The notes: generated by a model from the letters alone, not told the origin. DNA of 64,000 nucleotides from Corylus avellana (GCF_901000735.1 NC_081551.1:17884545-17948544), one strand, 5' to 3'; positions 1-11,232 are shown, counted from the first letter of the stretch. Program-made: numbers and translations.

Positions 1-250
1 AATCATCCAATACCTTCGAACAATTCAACAAAAATAAGAAAAAAAATATTATCAAAGAAGAAGGCTAACACCCGTGGCCTATGAGTTGGTGATACCATCA
101 TCAACAGTATAGTTGATAACTGTTGAAATAATCAATAACAATGCCTTTGTCATCGTTATAAGAGTATACCTCTAAAAATTGAGAATTGTTACACATTACT
201 CGTATTTTAATAGATTGATGTGGTAGTGTTCTATAACAGTGTTGTACTTC
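1..250 (-). other. Intron remnant of an eighth, edge-truncated family copy
   Basis: Bases 1 to about 130 match the intron just upstream of the coding exon in copy 1 (about 3782-3930) and copy 3 (about 19384-19520), including the 'aatcatccaat' start and the phrase 'ggttggtgatacc' (here 'agttggtgatacc'). The coding exon of this copy would lie left of the window, so the tandem array continues upstream. Similarity fades after about base 200. No coding sequence of the copy is visible here. Confidence 0.6.
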
Positions 251-1094
251 TAACACACTGTAATTGACTAAAATGGATGAAAAAGAAAGAAGCTAGATGA
301 TGAATTGGTAGAAATATAAACTATTTGTATAAAACTAAGCATTTCGAGAATGCTTAAACCTTCAAAGTTACCAATAAATATTCTACAAATTCTTTGATAA
401 GGCTTCATTCTAAGTTCAACATTTTATACTTACATTTTTCGCCCAACTACTTAACAGCTTTCCTAATAGAATTACTAGCCACACTCGGTTACAACTGTTT
501 ATTACAAGCAAGTAAAACACATCTTAATTGACTACTTCCTGCTGTAACCATTCCTTTGCCATGTGGTTTTCTCATACAATTGTTACGTGTCACTCATCTA
601 ATATACCTATTAGAGCACACTAGCTGCAGATGCTTTATATGTAATTCACTTTTCTATGTTTAGGAAATTTTCAGAAAAATTACAAAAACATACTCACATC
701 AGATTTCTTACATTTAACCAACTCTCAAGGGTTGCTACGATGTTTCCTAATGTACAATGTTCCCCGTACATTATTTTAATATAAACATTCATCTTTTCTC
801 TCTCATTTTTTATCTCTTTGTCTTTAATTGGGGATTGTGTTGAAATTTTGTGAAAAAAATGAGAGTAGATAGGGAAATTGTATTTTGTATAGAAATAATA
901 TTTTAATGGTATATAAAAAGGTAAGGAAAACTATTGTGAAATATATTTTCATAGGGAAGTAAAAAGTAATTTTATACTCTAAACTTATAAAAAATAAAAA
1001 TAAAAAGCTGTTGCTAGTACTCTTACATAGCCCACTTATTTTAAAGACCTTGCCCACAAGGTGTGTAATTAAAAAAGATATGCTCAAAACCCTG
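251..1094. other. Intergenic, no gene seen
   Basis: AT-rich sequence without a convincing gene. The second part (about 950-1094) is repeated near 10345-10490 and 22030-22180, so it belongs to the duplicated blocks that separate family copies. The 87-codon frame at 824-1087 on the - strand is Phe/Leu/Ile-rich translation of AT-rich DNA and is not supported. Confidence 0.5.
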
Positions 1095-1260
1095 TGTGAC
1101 AGAGTAATTTTAAATGGCCTATTAAAAATGATGTGATTATTAAAATCATTCTTAGATCAAAATTTAATAATGATCAATCACATGCCCAATAATAATTTTA
1201 ATAGCCATATCATTCTTAATAGAATACAAATAAGCTATTTAGAATTACTCCAATGTGACA
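1095..1260. mobile_element. Short foldback MITE
   Basis: The left arm starts 'tgtgacagagtaattttaaa' and the reverse complement of the right end reads 'tgtcacattggagtaattct', giving inverted arms of about 30 bases with mismatches. The paralogous blocks at 10.5 and 22.2 kb run from 'ccctg' straight to 'agcaatccg' or 'agcgattcg' with no such sequence, so they are near-empty sites. About 22 bases (1261-1282) right of the arm are also extra, so the exact end and target duplication are uncertain. Confidence 0.5.
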
Positions 1261-1284
1261 TGATGACATATTGACATCTACTTG

Positions 1285-2750
1285 AGCAATCCGATACAGG
1301 ATCCCAACAAACAACTCAATAGCCCGTTAACAAAGGATCAGGACGTCCAAAAAATAAAAAATAAAAAATAAAGGATCAGGCACATATAAAAAACCTTCAT
1401 TCTAGAAGCTCGGTAGAGTTCCACCACAAAGAGACAACAAAGATAAAATCTCACACAACATCACACACGCTATTCCATATTCATCCGAATTTCAAGATTT
1501 GGTTTCAGCCGACACATGCCAATTACAGTTGACTTGCACATGGATAAAACATCAAAACACCATCTACCACACCAAAGACTTGCACATGCTTTTTATAAAA
1601 CATTCTCGCTTCATAAGAATAATAATGCCTCTCTTTAGCGCGCCGTTTGAAATCTCCCTAAATGCAGCATCTTCATTAATTTAGATTAATTACATTTTAA
1701 ACGTAAATTGTAAATTACTTCTCAAAACAAGAGAAAATAAATAAATAAATTTATCCCTCAAACCGACAACTCATTTGCACTTGTACCTTAAAATGCTATT
1801 TGTGACACTTGTTCCCTCAAACTACTATTTTTTTTTTTTAATTGGCACTTTATCTTAAAATAGATGGAAGATGTCACCCGACCCACATGTGTGAATGTTT
1901 TATTTAAAATACCAAAAATGCTTTGGTTTTAAGAAATACAATACCGTATTTTGATAGGAATTGGAATGCAATTCCAATTCATTAGGATTAAATTATTTAA
2001 ATTAGTATTAGTTTATTTAATATTAAGATTAGGTTATTAGAATTAGAGTTTATTTGAATTTGAATATTAGAAGTTTAGGTCTTTATCTACCTGATAGGGA
2101 TAAAGTAATAATTAGATAGAATAATAGTTGAATTGGAATGCAATTCCAATTTAACTAGGATTAAATTCTTTAAATTAGTATTAGCTTATTTAATATTAAG
2201 ATTAGGTTATTAGAATTAGAGTTTATTTGAATTTGAATATTAGAACTTTAGGTGTTATCACTTTAAGCTTTATGTATTTCTACTTAAAGACCATAAGAAT
2301 GAATTAGACTTACATCTTTGTACAACCTCAATTGGATTCACTTGTAGTTTGTCTCCAACCCTAATTGGAGTTCATTATCAATACTATTTCCATTATCATT
2401 TCCACATTCATCCACTAGTCATCCCTTTCATTAGAAATTGCCTATCATATTTATCCTTTAAATAAAATAAAAAAATACAATAAACATTTTTAGAGACCGA
2501 GCCACCCCTTTGGGCGAAACCTCGAAAGGATGATTCGACCATCCAAAAGACGACTTTGCCAGTACCTAAATTAACCCTGCAACTCCAAGGTAGTTGGGCC
2601 ACCCTCTTCAAGAAATACTCACCAAGTACTTATAACCCTTCTTTTTAAGAAAAACGAATTTGGTCAATCAGAATTAATAGCAAAATTTATAGAACAACGA
2701 ATGCTTCACCTGGACTTGAAAATGCTTTAAATGCTAATTTGCTAGCGAGT
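1285..2750. other. Duplicated flank downstream of the family gene
   Basis: This block has no supported gene. It is nearly repeated at about 49270-50480, and its part 1690-1925 is repeated in diverged form at 29400-29610. It contains A/T-rich direct repeats (listed separately) and ends at 'atgaaacaattaagcacc', the common left border of the copy 1, copy 3 and copy 6 units. The frames at 1499-1684 (+) and 2408-2611 (-) are not conserved as protein. Confidence 0.5.
1958..2252 (+). repeat. Direct repeat pair of about 120 bases
   Basis: Two copies of a segment beginning 'ggaatgcaattccaatt' and containing 'attaagattaggttatta' lie at about 1960-2085 and 2132-2252, separated by about 45 bases. The same pair is present at about 49685-49805 and 49875-50000, so this internal duplication predates the block duplication. 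Confidence 0.7.
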
Positions 2751-3195
2751 GTTATATGAAACAATTAAGCACCTTCTCAGCTTCCCTTTTAAATATCTAA
2801 TCCACGCTGTTAGATACAAAATCAAAAATCAAAACAAGGAAAATATCCGTGTGTTTGTGTGTGGGCAAAATGTATAAGAGACACCCATAATTATATAAGA
2901 AGACTTGTGAGTCACAACAAGGAGAAAAGCGCTGTAAATGACTAGAACAGAATCATAAAAGAGGAGCAACACTGTGATCTGAATTAGGAAATCAAATCCA
3001 ATCCAAATCCAAATCCAATCCCTATAAACCAAATCCAATCTGAATTTAGAACATTGTTTTAGCTTATAGCAAGACAATTAGGAAACGCAAAGCAAATATA
3101 TAAAATCATGTAGCATGGAGAATCTATGGAAAACCATGGGAGAAGTGATGATTAAAGATTCTGGCGTCCCCAATCTATTTTCCCGGTGACTTAAT

Positions 3196-3705
3196 CTACT
3201 GAGCTACTCGTCTCAATCGGATAATAAACCTGTGAAAATTGAAACCACCACAACGTAAGTAAACAATGGAATAAGAAAAAAAGTATATATATTAACACAG
3301 CAAATGAAGTATAAAGAACAATGAAAGGAAATTGATCAAAGGTTGTAGTCTAGGAAACTACCCGAGCCTCGGGATGAAATTTCCCCTAATAGGGGTGATG
3401 GTGATCAAACCCCTCTCACTCGAGTAGTTCAACTCCAGTTTCTCATTTGCCCTAATATCAGCAGGCAGAATATGTTTCCTACCCATTTCCCTGGCACCTT
3501 CAACGTAAACAATTACATATCCGGGGCGGCCTCCAGCGGGACCTGGAATATCTTCATGGCAAATATGTTTGTGCTCACCAGGTGGAATTTTGACAGTCAT
3601 CACTAGAACATCGGGAGTTGTCTGTCTCACTTCCACCATCATTGCTCTATCATGCACGTTTTCAACCCTAGTGTTTCTTGAAAAGAGTTTGGGCCGTTTG
3701 TCCAT
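3196..3705 (-). CDS. Small family gene, copy 1 (subfamily A), late stop
   Basis: I do not recognise this protein. The ATG at 3705 follows a good splice acceptor (gtcgcag|TTCC at 3710), so coding begins four bases into the exon. Exon 3362-3705 joins exon 3196-3229 across a 132-nt intron (GG|GTAGTT donor, TTTTCACAG acceptor). This gives about 125 residues with the subfamily-A pattern LFSRNTRVENVHDRAMMVEV near the start, then IPPGEHKHICHEDI. If the intron is not removed, the frame stops at once (TAG at 3358-3360, where other copies have TAC), so only the spliced form makes a family-length product. In the last exon, codon CAG has become TAG, which removes the final seven residues found in copies 2, 5 and 7. 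Alternating hydrophobic residues suggest a beta-rich fold. That is inference, and no catalytic motif is visible. Confidence 0.55.
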
Positions 3706-4698
3706 GGAACTGCGACACAATAAATGTATAATAAGACAGAAAAGTTACTAGTTACCCACTTTTAAACTTTGAACTTTCAAACAAATCATCCAATATCTTC
3801 GGATAATTCAACAAAAATAATAATAATAATAATAATTATTATTATTATTAAAGAAAAAAGGTTAATCCATGACCTATGGGTTGGTGATACCATCAATATC
3901 ACTAGTAAAGTTGATAACATTGCATATCACATCGCTATAAGAGTATAGCTTATAGAAAATTATGCTACTGTTTATTAGCGGACGACCTTATTTAGTTGAT
4001 TTCAACCGGAAATGATCCGTTTCCAATGGAGAGAATCAAGTTAGCGCAAATTTGAGGGGCAAAATTTTTTATTTTTTTATTTTTTTGGTGTCATATTTGC
4101 ACTACCTGTAACTGAATCTGTCCCATATGACTAAATTCATGTCTTCATTGGATGTCTTTTTGGTTTTTGAGTAATTTATTATATGACTCTTGATCTTGAT
4201 CCCTCTCTCTCAAAAAGTGTGTGGGGTTCCTCATCAGTAACGAAAAAAAAAGAGAAAAAAGTAGTGAGGAAACAGAAGATCAAGATAATTTCGTAAACAT
4301 ATCATTTTGACGAGTTTGTAAACCCCATAGAGAAAGATCCCCTCCCACACAACGAATGGCATAGAAAGAAAGAAGAAAAACAAAAAAAAAAACAAAAAAC
4401 ACACTTTGAAAAATAAAGAAAGATAATTTCGTAAACAACGTGGGTGAAAAAATTGGAAAAGATGAAGTGGAGAGGATTTAGGATTTGTCCTAACTGGATC
4501 CTTTCGGAGAAGGGCCTTTTTTAGGCTAAAAAAAGAAATAACAAAAGACATGTGGTGTGGGACACAGAATCGTAACAATTGCAATCATAAAAATAACAAA
4601 AGCAAAAAAGAGAAGAAGAAAAGAGAGGGATTATAGCTCAATATTAAAAGAAAATGAAGAGATAAGGTATAAATCAAATGGGGTTACAGTAGGAATAC

Positions 4699-4845
4699 CT
4701 GATTGGCTGATTCGGTGTTCTTTTCTGAGGAGGTCTTCCTCGAACAGCAACAGAAGACAAGCTCTGAAGGTTGGCAGCGAGGGACTTTGTCGATCGCTCC
4801 TCCCTCCCCGAACTGCCCTCTCTCTCTCTGCTCTGAGATTGACAA
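4699..4845 (-). other. 5' leader exon and TATA-like promoter of copy 1
   Basis: On the - strand, a CT/GA-rich untranslated exon ends at 4699 with a strong donor (AATCAG|GTATTC) that can join the acceptor at 3710 across a 989-nt intron. About 25-35 bases upstream, near 4860-4880, lies a TATA-like tract (CTATATCTATATTGG). The same exon, donor and TATA-like tract occur in copies 2, 3 and 6. Exon start is inferred from the TATA position only. The + strand frames here are shadows. Confidence 0.45.
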
Positions 4846-4959
4846 TCACACTGCTATATCCAATATAGATATAGAGAATATGACGTTAGACTTGTTACGG
4901 GCTTATACATTTTTAATCATTTAAATGTAGTGTCATTATCATTGATTCACTGTCATATG

Positions 4960-5860
4960 AGTCTACGACCAGTGACAGAGCCAAGATATGGTGTGAGGAC
5001 TGAAGAGGGACAAAATTAAAATGATACAATAAAATAGTAAAATACATATTTTTTAATCTCTTTATAATTATATTTAATAAATTTTAATGATGATTAATTA
5101 CTTATGTTAAACTATAAAATACAAAAACAGAAATTATGTATAATGATAAAAATTTGAGAGTCGTGCGTCATTTGTTAATTGTTATACTAAAATGTATATT
5201 GAAATAAAACACTATTATCACTCATATACTTCTAGAATTGTAAACTTCTTTTTCTAGAAGAAGACGGATCTATCCATTCCAAATGAAATGGATAAGGTCA
5301 ATTTAGAGAGACAAGCTTGTCTTCACTCAAATACATTATTCATTTGCATTGTGTTGTTATAGAGGGTGCAGAGTGTTACTTCCAAAGTAAAGAAGAAGCA
5401 AAATTTTGATCCATTTGATTCTAGACAAAGTAATGATCACTATCCTATAGAGGTACTCCAAGTAAATGAATTGCATGCAGTTGGGTTGATGAAGATGAAG
5501 GGAGTCATTAATTCCTTCATTGGCCATAAGAATGGTTATTCCAAGTGTTAGATCCTTATCATATACTCTACCACCAAGGCTATTCTACTCCACATTCTTG
5601 CACTCCTAATAAAAGCTATTCATTTTTAAAAATGGAATAGTCATTAACTTTAGTGTTAGCTTCTCCAAGAATCTTATTCCCAATAATCCAAACAAGATCC
5701 TTTTTCCAAAAAGAGGCCCAGGCTACCTCTAAATGACCTACCTATTTATACATATTTCCCATGTTCTCTAAAAATAGGAAATAAACGTAAGATCAATCCT
5801 GCATTTATAGTTTTGCATCGGATGTCTTTTTGGGTCTTTTTGTGATGGATGGATGGATTT
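4960..5860. repeat. Repeated block with a conserved 61-codon open frame
   Basis: The block is repeated at 20556-21455 and 52447-53340, with parts also at 15015-15145 and 24470-24660. A + strand frame at 5366-5551 stays open in the same place at 20959-21144, with near-identical residues such as NFDPFDSRQS and ELHAVGLMKMKGVINSF. It has no ATG at its start (GTG in context), and the related copies at 24.5 and 58.5 kb are broken. It may be an exon relic or a transposon fragment. I see no function. Confidence 0.35.
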
Positions 5861-5873
5861 ATAAGAGTAATTT

Positions 5874-6067
5874 TATTTTTATTTTTATTTTTTACGATGA
5901 CGGGCCTGTCTAAGGCAAGACCACTCTGTGTACGGTGTACCCCACTCTTATCGAGCAAGCCTTGAACCCGTGCAAATTAAAGCGCTTCCAAAAAAATTGT
6001 TTGCACAAAAATGGATTTGAACTTTAAACTTGATTTATAGATGCCATAAGCCAACCCCTTGGGGTTC
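5874..6067 (-). mobile_element. tRNA-derived-type SINE, copy in unit 1
   Basis: Read on the - strand it begins 'aaccccaaggggttggctta' after a few bases and ends in an A-rich tail (the T-rich run at 5874-5892 on +). Flanking direct repeats 'taagagtaattt' at 5862-5873 and 6068-6079 form a 12-base target duplication. The same SINE in the same site is at 21469-21661 and 53354-53546. Its head resembles the SINE at about 37105-37345. Confidence 0.7.
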
Positions 6068-6079
6068 TAAGAGTAATTT

Positions 6080-6665
6080 AATATATGAGAAGTTAAAGAT
6101 CCCATAATCATGAATATTGATCTTCATCATACCCTCCCTCCCAAAAAGTCTGTGAGGTTCCTCATCAAAGACAAAAAGAAAAGAGAGAAAAAGAGTGAGG
6201 AAAGAGAAGATCAAGATGTGGAGGTAACTTGGTAAAGAACGTGGTTGAAATACCTATAGTGTTACAGCTGAAAAGGCAATTTCATTTTTTTTTTTTTTTT
6301 GGATGAATGAGTAATTTCATTAAGATCAAAACACAAACCAAACAACACAGCAACCAAAAAAAAAAAAAAAAAAAGGCAATTTCTAACCATTGAAGATTCC
6401 CATTCGAAGCTCAGCTTCTTCGATAGGAAGCAGCGGGTTCTATCAAATTGCAATCAGAAAAATAACAAAAGCAAAGAAGAAAAGAGAGGGATGATAGTTG
6501 AAAATGAAGAGATAAGGTATAAATCAACTGGAGTTAAGGCAGGATTAATACCTGTTCGTTTCTGAGGATTGGTGTCAGCGAAGGATTTTGTAGTTTCCTT
6601 TTTTCTTTTCTCTTGCTCTGTTGATCTTCCGTTCTAGCGTTCCTACTATATATAAATTATATAAT
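6080..6665. other. Intergenic between SINE and leader cassette
   Basis: No gene seen. The stretch is duplicated at 53559-54075 and its left half at 21674-21850. It has two long A/T runs (6283-6300 and 6357-6374) that flank a short direct repeat 'aaaaggcaatttc', which looks like a small retro-insertion with tail. I could not assign it. Confidence 0.35.
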
Positions 6666-6822
6666 GCGGGAGTGATGCGTTCCGCTCGGTCCTCCGCGAA
6701 GTATTTCTTGCTGAGCTGGCGTGCGGGGAGTGATGCGTTCCGCAAAGTATTTCCCTTGCTGAGCTGGCGTGCGGGGAGTGATGCCGTTCCGCAAAATATT
6801 TCTTGCTGAGGACGAAATGCAT
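6666..6822 (+). repeat. GC-rich minisatellite, about 48-base unit, 2.7 copies
   Basis: Three successive units share 'gcggggagtgatgcgttccg' (first unit 'gcgggagtgatgcg') followed by 'aagtatttc..ttgctgagctggcgt'. The first unit carries about ten extra bases and the last is cut short. The paralogous site at about 54080-54170 has unrelated sequence and no repeat. Frames running through it on both strands (6575-7072 -, 6621-6809 +) are products of the repetition. Confidence 0.75.
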
Positions 6823-6879
6823 CTTGAATCCTCCCCATAACAAGCGTGACGTAGTGTCGTTCAATAATCATTGGGCTGA

Positions 6880-7590
6880 TGTCAGCAAAGTCAAAGTGGG
6901 TCCCGCCTGCCTCAGATCTTCGGCTAAGAGGCCCATCCGTGGGCTTAGCCAAACCCAAGTCATAAGCAGGCAGCCCATTTGGACCTGTGCACTCCAAGAT
7001 TCTAACCGTTTGAAGAGAAGCCACCGGCGCCGCATCAGATCCGACGCTTGCAGCCCCAGCCACCAGTTCCACATGCAGCTGAGCTATCCAAGCCTACACC
7101 ACAAGCAATTGACCGGAAATGTCCTCCCCTAGGCCTAGGGGCTAGGGGCCAAGGGGGAGCATGCACCAGATTGCATAACGGCAAGAACAAGGGGAAAGAA
7201 GAGGGAGGACCACTGGACCAGGCTAGCCGCATGGAGGGTTGAGATAGAGAAAAACAGAAATCAATGGAAAGAAAGCAACAACAAAAGTTGTGAGAAAGGC
7301 TTTCCACCTCTACCTTCAAGAAGGGTTGCCGAGAGAGTGAAGCTCGAGGAGTCGGTGAGAGTCTGCGAAGACCGATCGATGATAATTGTCAATTGATAAA
7401 GGACTTAAGGAGGTGGTTTGTTGTCAACGTCCGGATAGAATCTGCCAAGATTCGTTTTATTTACATGTTTGCCCTCCTATCCAATACGTACAGTACAAAA
7501 TCCATATAGGCCGAGGTTGTGTAGAGTGAGGCAGGCCCATCCTACCTGTTTTAGGCTCAAATATGATTTGGCTGGGCTTGAATACAGTGT
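6880..7590 (-). promoter_or_regulatory. Leader/promoter cassette E1, copy at unit 1
   Basis: This block is GC-richer than its surroundings and recurs at about 15530-16260, 27880-28660, 54230-54930 and 59940-60665. On the - strand, the region near 7530-7590 has site-II-like motifs (AGCCCA, GGCCTG...GGGCC types). A putative untranslated exon ends at 7314 (CTTGAAG|GTAGAG), and a second conserved segment ends in a donor-like sequence (TTCAAACGGTTAG near 7010). In copy 5 the matching exon sits 553 nt upstream of the coding exon, which is why I read the cassette as a 5' leader and promoter. Long frames here (7035-7319 -, 6803-7132 +) do not keep a common protein between cassettes. Confidence 0.4.
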
Positions 7591-7956
7591 TTTATTTTGA
7601 AGAGTTAAAGCCACCGTTAGGTACACCGTCCAAACGGCATGCTGCTTTGAAGATTGAGAGGTTGCCGTTTATTGAGCTGCATTGAACAAAGGTTTTAAAA
7701 TAACTAGTTTCGTTCGAACGATGGATTGAACTGTTCGAATGTTGCTGCGCGCGGTTTTTTCCTATTTGGTCTCTTAATTGTTCTAATAAACCTAGTTTTC
7801 AAAACTACATTTAAAAGGCTCTTAGAGCACCATTTTCTAAGAGACTAAAAGGCCATAATACATTGTGCATTTATCTCTTACAGTTTTATTTTGATAAACC
7901 AAAGACATATATGGTAGAATCATACGACCCTAATTGAAAATACATACATTTGTCTC

Positions 7957-8390
7957 CAGGGCCGGCTCAATGTATTTGGGGGCTTTAGGCGAAATTTTGA
8001 AGTTGGACCTTATTTTTTTTAATATTTAAATATTAATTAAATAATATTAATTTTAATAATATTATTATTATTTTCATTCTCATTGTTGTTTCATGACTTT
8101 TAAGTTTAACTTTTAACTAGTTGTCCAAAAAAATTGATGTGGCATATTTGTTTTTTTGGGTTAATTGGTCTTATTTTATAATGGGCTTATTATATTGGGG
8201 CATTATTTTAGAGGCCTTAAATTTTTATGGGAAAAAGTTGTGAGCCTTATTTAAAAAAAAAAAAAAAATTAGGCCTTAAGTTAAAATAAAATTAAAAAAA
8301 TTGTTAGGCCTTATTAAAAAAAAATTTGGACCTTACTAACTTTGGGCCCTAGGCGACCGCCTCAATGGCCTAGCCATTGAGCCGGCCCTG
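7957..8390. mobile_element. Non-autonomous hAT element, 434 bp
   Basis: It has perfect 16-base terminal inverted repeats, 'cagggccggctcaatg' on the left and its reverse complement at 8375-8390. An 8-base target duplication 'tttgtctc' lies at 7949-7956 and 8391-8398. The paralogous block has the empty site near 55230-55250 with a single 'tttgtctc'. No transposase. The CAGGGCCGG terminus and 8-base duplication fit hAT. Confidence 0.92.
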
Positions 8391-8398
8391 TTTGTCTC

Positions 8399-10498
8399 AT
8401 ACACTATGGAGATGGTGAGAAAATATATATTTTACATCCTAAATGGGCTATAATTGAAGATGCCATTGTTTTTAGTACAAAAGTTCCTATAAAAATTGGA
8501 ATTGTCTTACTTTGGTTTGTGCTATTGATTTATGTAATTGGAAGTAACCAATTAGGTTTAAAACAAAACCTAAAAAGCCGTGTTTCTTTCATAAAAAACA
8601 TTCAATCTATCAGAATTTTGGTAAAGGAAATCAGGTAGAAGAATTATCCAAAAGTTATGAGAGAACTACCGCGATAACAGGCAAGTGAGTCGCTTGTCTG
8701 GAACAATAGTCATGTGTCAATTGCAAAAGTTTTGTAAGTACGAACATCTTATAATTTCTAATTCATTTTCTAGTTTTTTATTTTATTTTTAAAAAGTTCT
8801 TCAGAAGGTTTCCACTTTATCATTAAATTACTTGTTTTGATTGATTTACTGCTTTCTTTATATTTTATATTTTGTGATTTTTGTGTCATTGCTAAATTTT
8901 AAATTTCATGTTACTTTTACATACACCTATTCAACCCTCTTTGGATTCTTTGGTATATTTTTCACTAAGAAAAGCTTCAAATTAAAACAGTAACCTTTAA
9001 GCTTATAGCAATATAAAAATATACGTATATGTATGTATGAAGATTAAAAAGTTTAAAAGCTTTTACCGGGAGGTTTATGCGAAATCCCAAGAGGATGGTG
9101 CTCCCAGTTTGTAATTACTCTCATAGCGGTTGATGTAAGCACACTATGCTTCTTAATAGCATTACTCGTATGCGTGCATCCTACGTCCTAATGTCATGCA
9201 AATTATACAATCAAAGGTGATAGATGATCCATCTTCTGCTATTGGTTTTGAGACTAGGACAAAAAGCAAGAACATTAATATCAGAAATTCATGTGCCTTC
9301 TCTTTAATTGGAAAACTTGTTTTATTGTAGAGCCCATTGGGTCTCTCTTCATGAAATTCAGGTCCAGTGTCCTCATACTCAAATTAGAAAAAGAAAAAAA
9401 AATGGTAATATAAATTTTTTTTTTTTTAAAAAAAAAATTGTAATGAATTCTATCTTAAGGTACTATGTATTTATTTTTTAATTTTTTTTTCCTGACAAAT
9501 TAAGGTGCTAATGTTTAAAGATGTGGATTGGATCTGTTAAAAGTGGACTGTATTGAGAGCACACCAAGATCCATCGACTGATAAAGAGAAAGTGGGTAAG
9601 AAGCACAAAGCATTGCCAAGCTTCTAGACAATTAAATATAGTGATTATTAGAACATACCAATTTTCCTTCTCAAGTATTTGAAAGGTTTTTGTCTATTTA
9701 AAACCATACCCAGAACATGCATCACTATCAATGATGGAGAATTTATCTAAAATTAAGCACCATGGAAAAATCCATAAAACTACCATTATACAACTATAAA
9801 TTTTTTCCCCATCAAATTAGTATCTTCTATTTTTGTGTTTGCAAAAAATATAAGTACCTTTATCTTACATAATTTTATAATGTACACAAATCTTATACCT
9901 ATATTCTTTGAAAGAGAGGAAAAGTGCCATGTATTAGCCTACAAAAATGTTGATGAATGCTATATCTTAAAAATGCAATTTGATATGAATTTACTAGAGG
10001 AGTCATAAAATATGCATATGAGACATCACCATCATGAAGCATGACAAAATCCAAGGGCTGAAACAGAAAAAGAAAATGACAAAAACATCATGGATAGCTT
10101 TGGTGTCCACATCCACAAACTATAACTCTCAGGCACTTGGACCACCAAACTTTAAAAATGTAACACTTTCCCCCTTCCAACAACTTACAAATCACACGCT
10201 TCCCTAACAATTAACAAAAACCAAACCAAAATCTATATATAGTTCATATACCAATGGAAAAGTGAACAAACAAGGTAAAAACATACAAGTAAGGGTAGAT
10301 AGAAAACTTGTATTTTGTAAAAAAATGAAAGAAAAGCTATTATGAAATATATTTTCATAAGAAATCAAAAAAATAATTTTGTACCCTAAGCTTAAAAACA
10401 ATTAAAAATAAGCTGCTACTAGTACTATTACATAGCCCACTTATTTTAAACACCTTACCACGTTGTGTGTAATTAAAAGAGACATGCCCAAATCCCTG
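8399..10498. other. Duplicated intergenic block, no gene seen
   Basis: The sequence to about 10290 is repeated at 55250-56988. The second copy lacks about 140 bases (about 8497-8630). The segment 10345-10498 instead matches 950-1094 and 22030-22190. The scattered frames on both strands are short and not conserved between copies. Confidence 0.5.
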
Positions 10499-11224
10499 AG
10501 CAATCCGATACAGGAGCCCAACAAACAACTCAAAAGCCCATTAACAAAAGGCACATATAAAACTCCTTCCTTTTAGAAGCTCGGTAGAACTCCACCACAA
10601 AGAGACAACAAAGATAAAATCTCACACAAAGCTACCCATTTATTATCCCAAAGCCACATAGACCAGGACTCGTCAATCAATGCGTATCATGACTATCATC
10701 CCTTGTCGAATAAAGTTGTTAAACCAGACAAAAAGATATTTAATTCTAAAAAAAAAAACAACAACAACAAAGCACCACCCCCTACATTGACCCCAGTATA
10801 AACATTACATGCACAAATAAAGCTAAAAAACTGGTAATGGGCATACGAGTAGCCCGGCCAATATTGAAGCCCAGCCAAAAGTGGCTGTTTTTTTTAGACA
10901 AGATAGTAGATAACTGCCGCATGAGACACCCATTGTAATTATAAGAAGACGTGTGAGTCACAACAAAGAGAAAAGCGTTGTAAATGTCTAGAACAGAATC
11001 ATAAAAGAGGAGCAACACTGTAATGTCCGTCAGATCTGAATGTGATCTGACTGTGTGCCCGGCAGTAAACACATAGTGAACATTGAATATGAATTTGGAA
11101 ATCCCCGTAAACCAAAAGGGGAACCTGTTATACACAGTAATCACTACCGTATCTAGCTAGGACTCCAAGCAGAAAACTAAAAAGACAGATAAAATCAAAT
11201 CTATAAACTTGAATCCAAGACTTC
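10499..11224. other. Duplicated block left of copy 2
   Basis: This block matches about 22190-22890 over its whole length, including 'actggtaatgggcatac'. The - strand frames at 10696-10878 and 10782-11144 differ by frameshifts from their counterparts at 22319-22839, so no protein is supported. Confidence 0.5.
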
Positions 11225-11232
11225 ACTCCAAC

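Noticed and set aside
4557..4924. + strand frames reading FFSEEVFLEQQQKTSSEG and relatives (also 14755-14937, 20292-20513)
   Set aside because: They lie opposite the CT-rich leader exon with its donor on the - strand; changes between copies do not respect codons.
6575..7319. 165- and 94-codon frames across the E1 cassette
   Set aside because: The first depends on the minisatellite; neither is kept in the other E1 cassettes.
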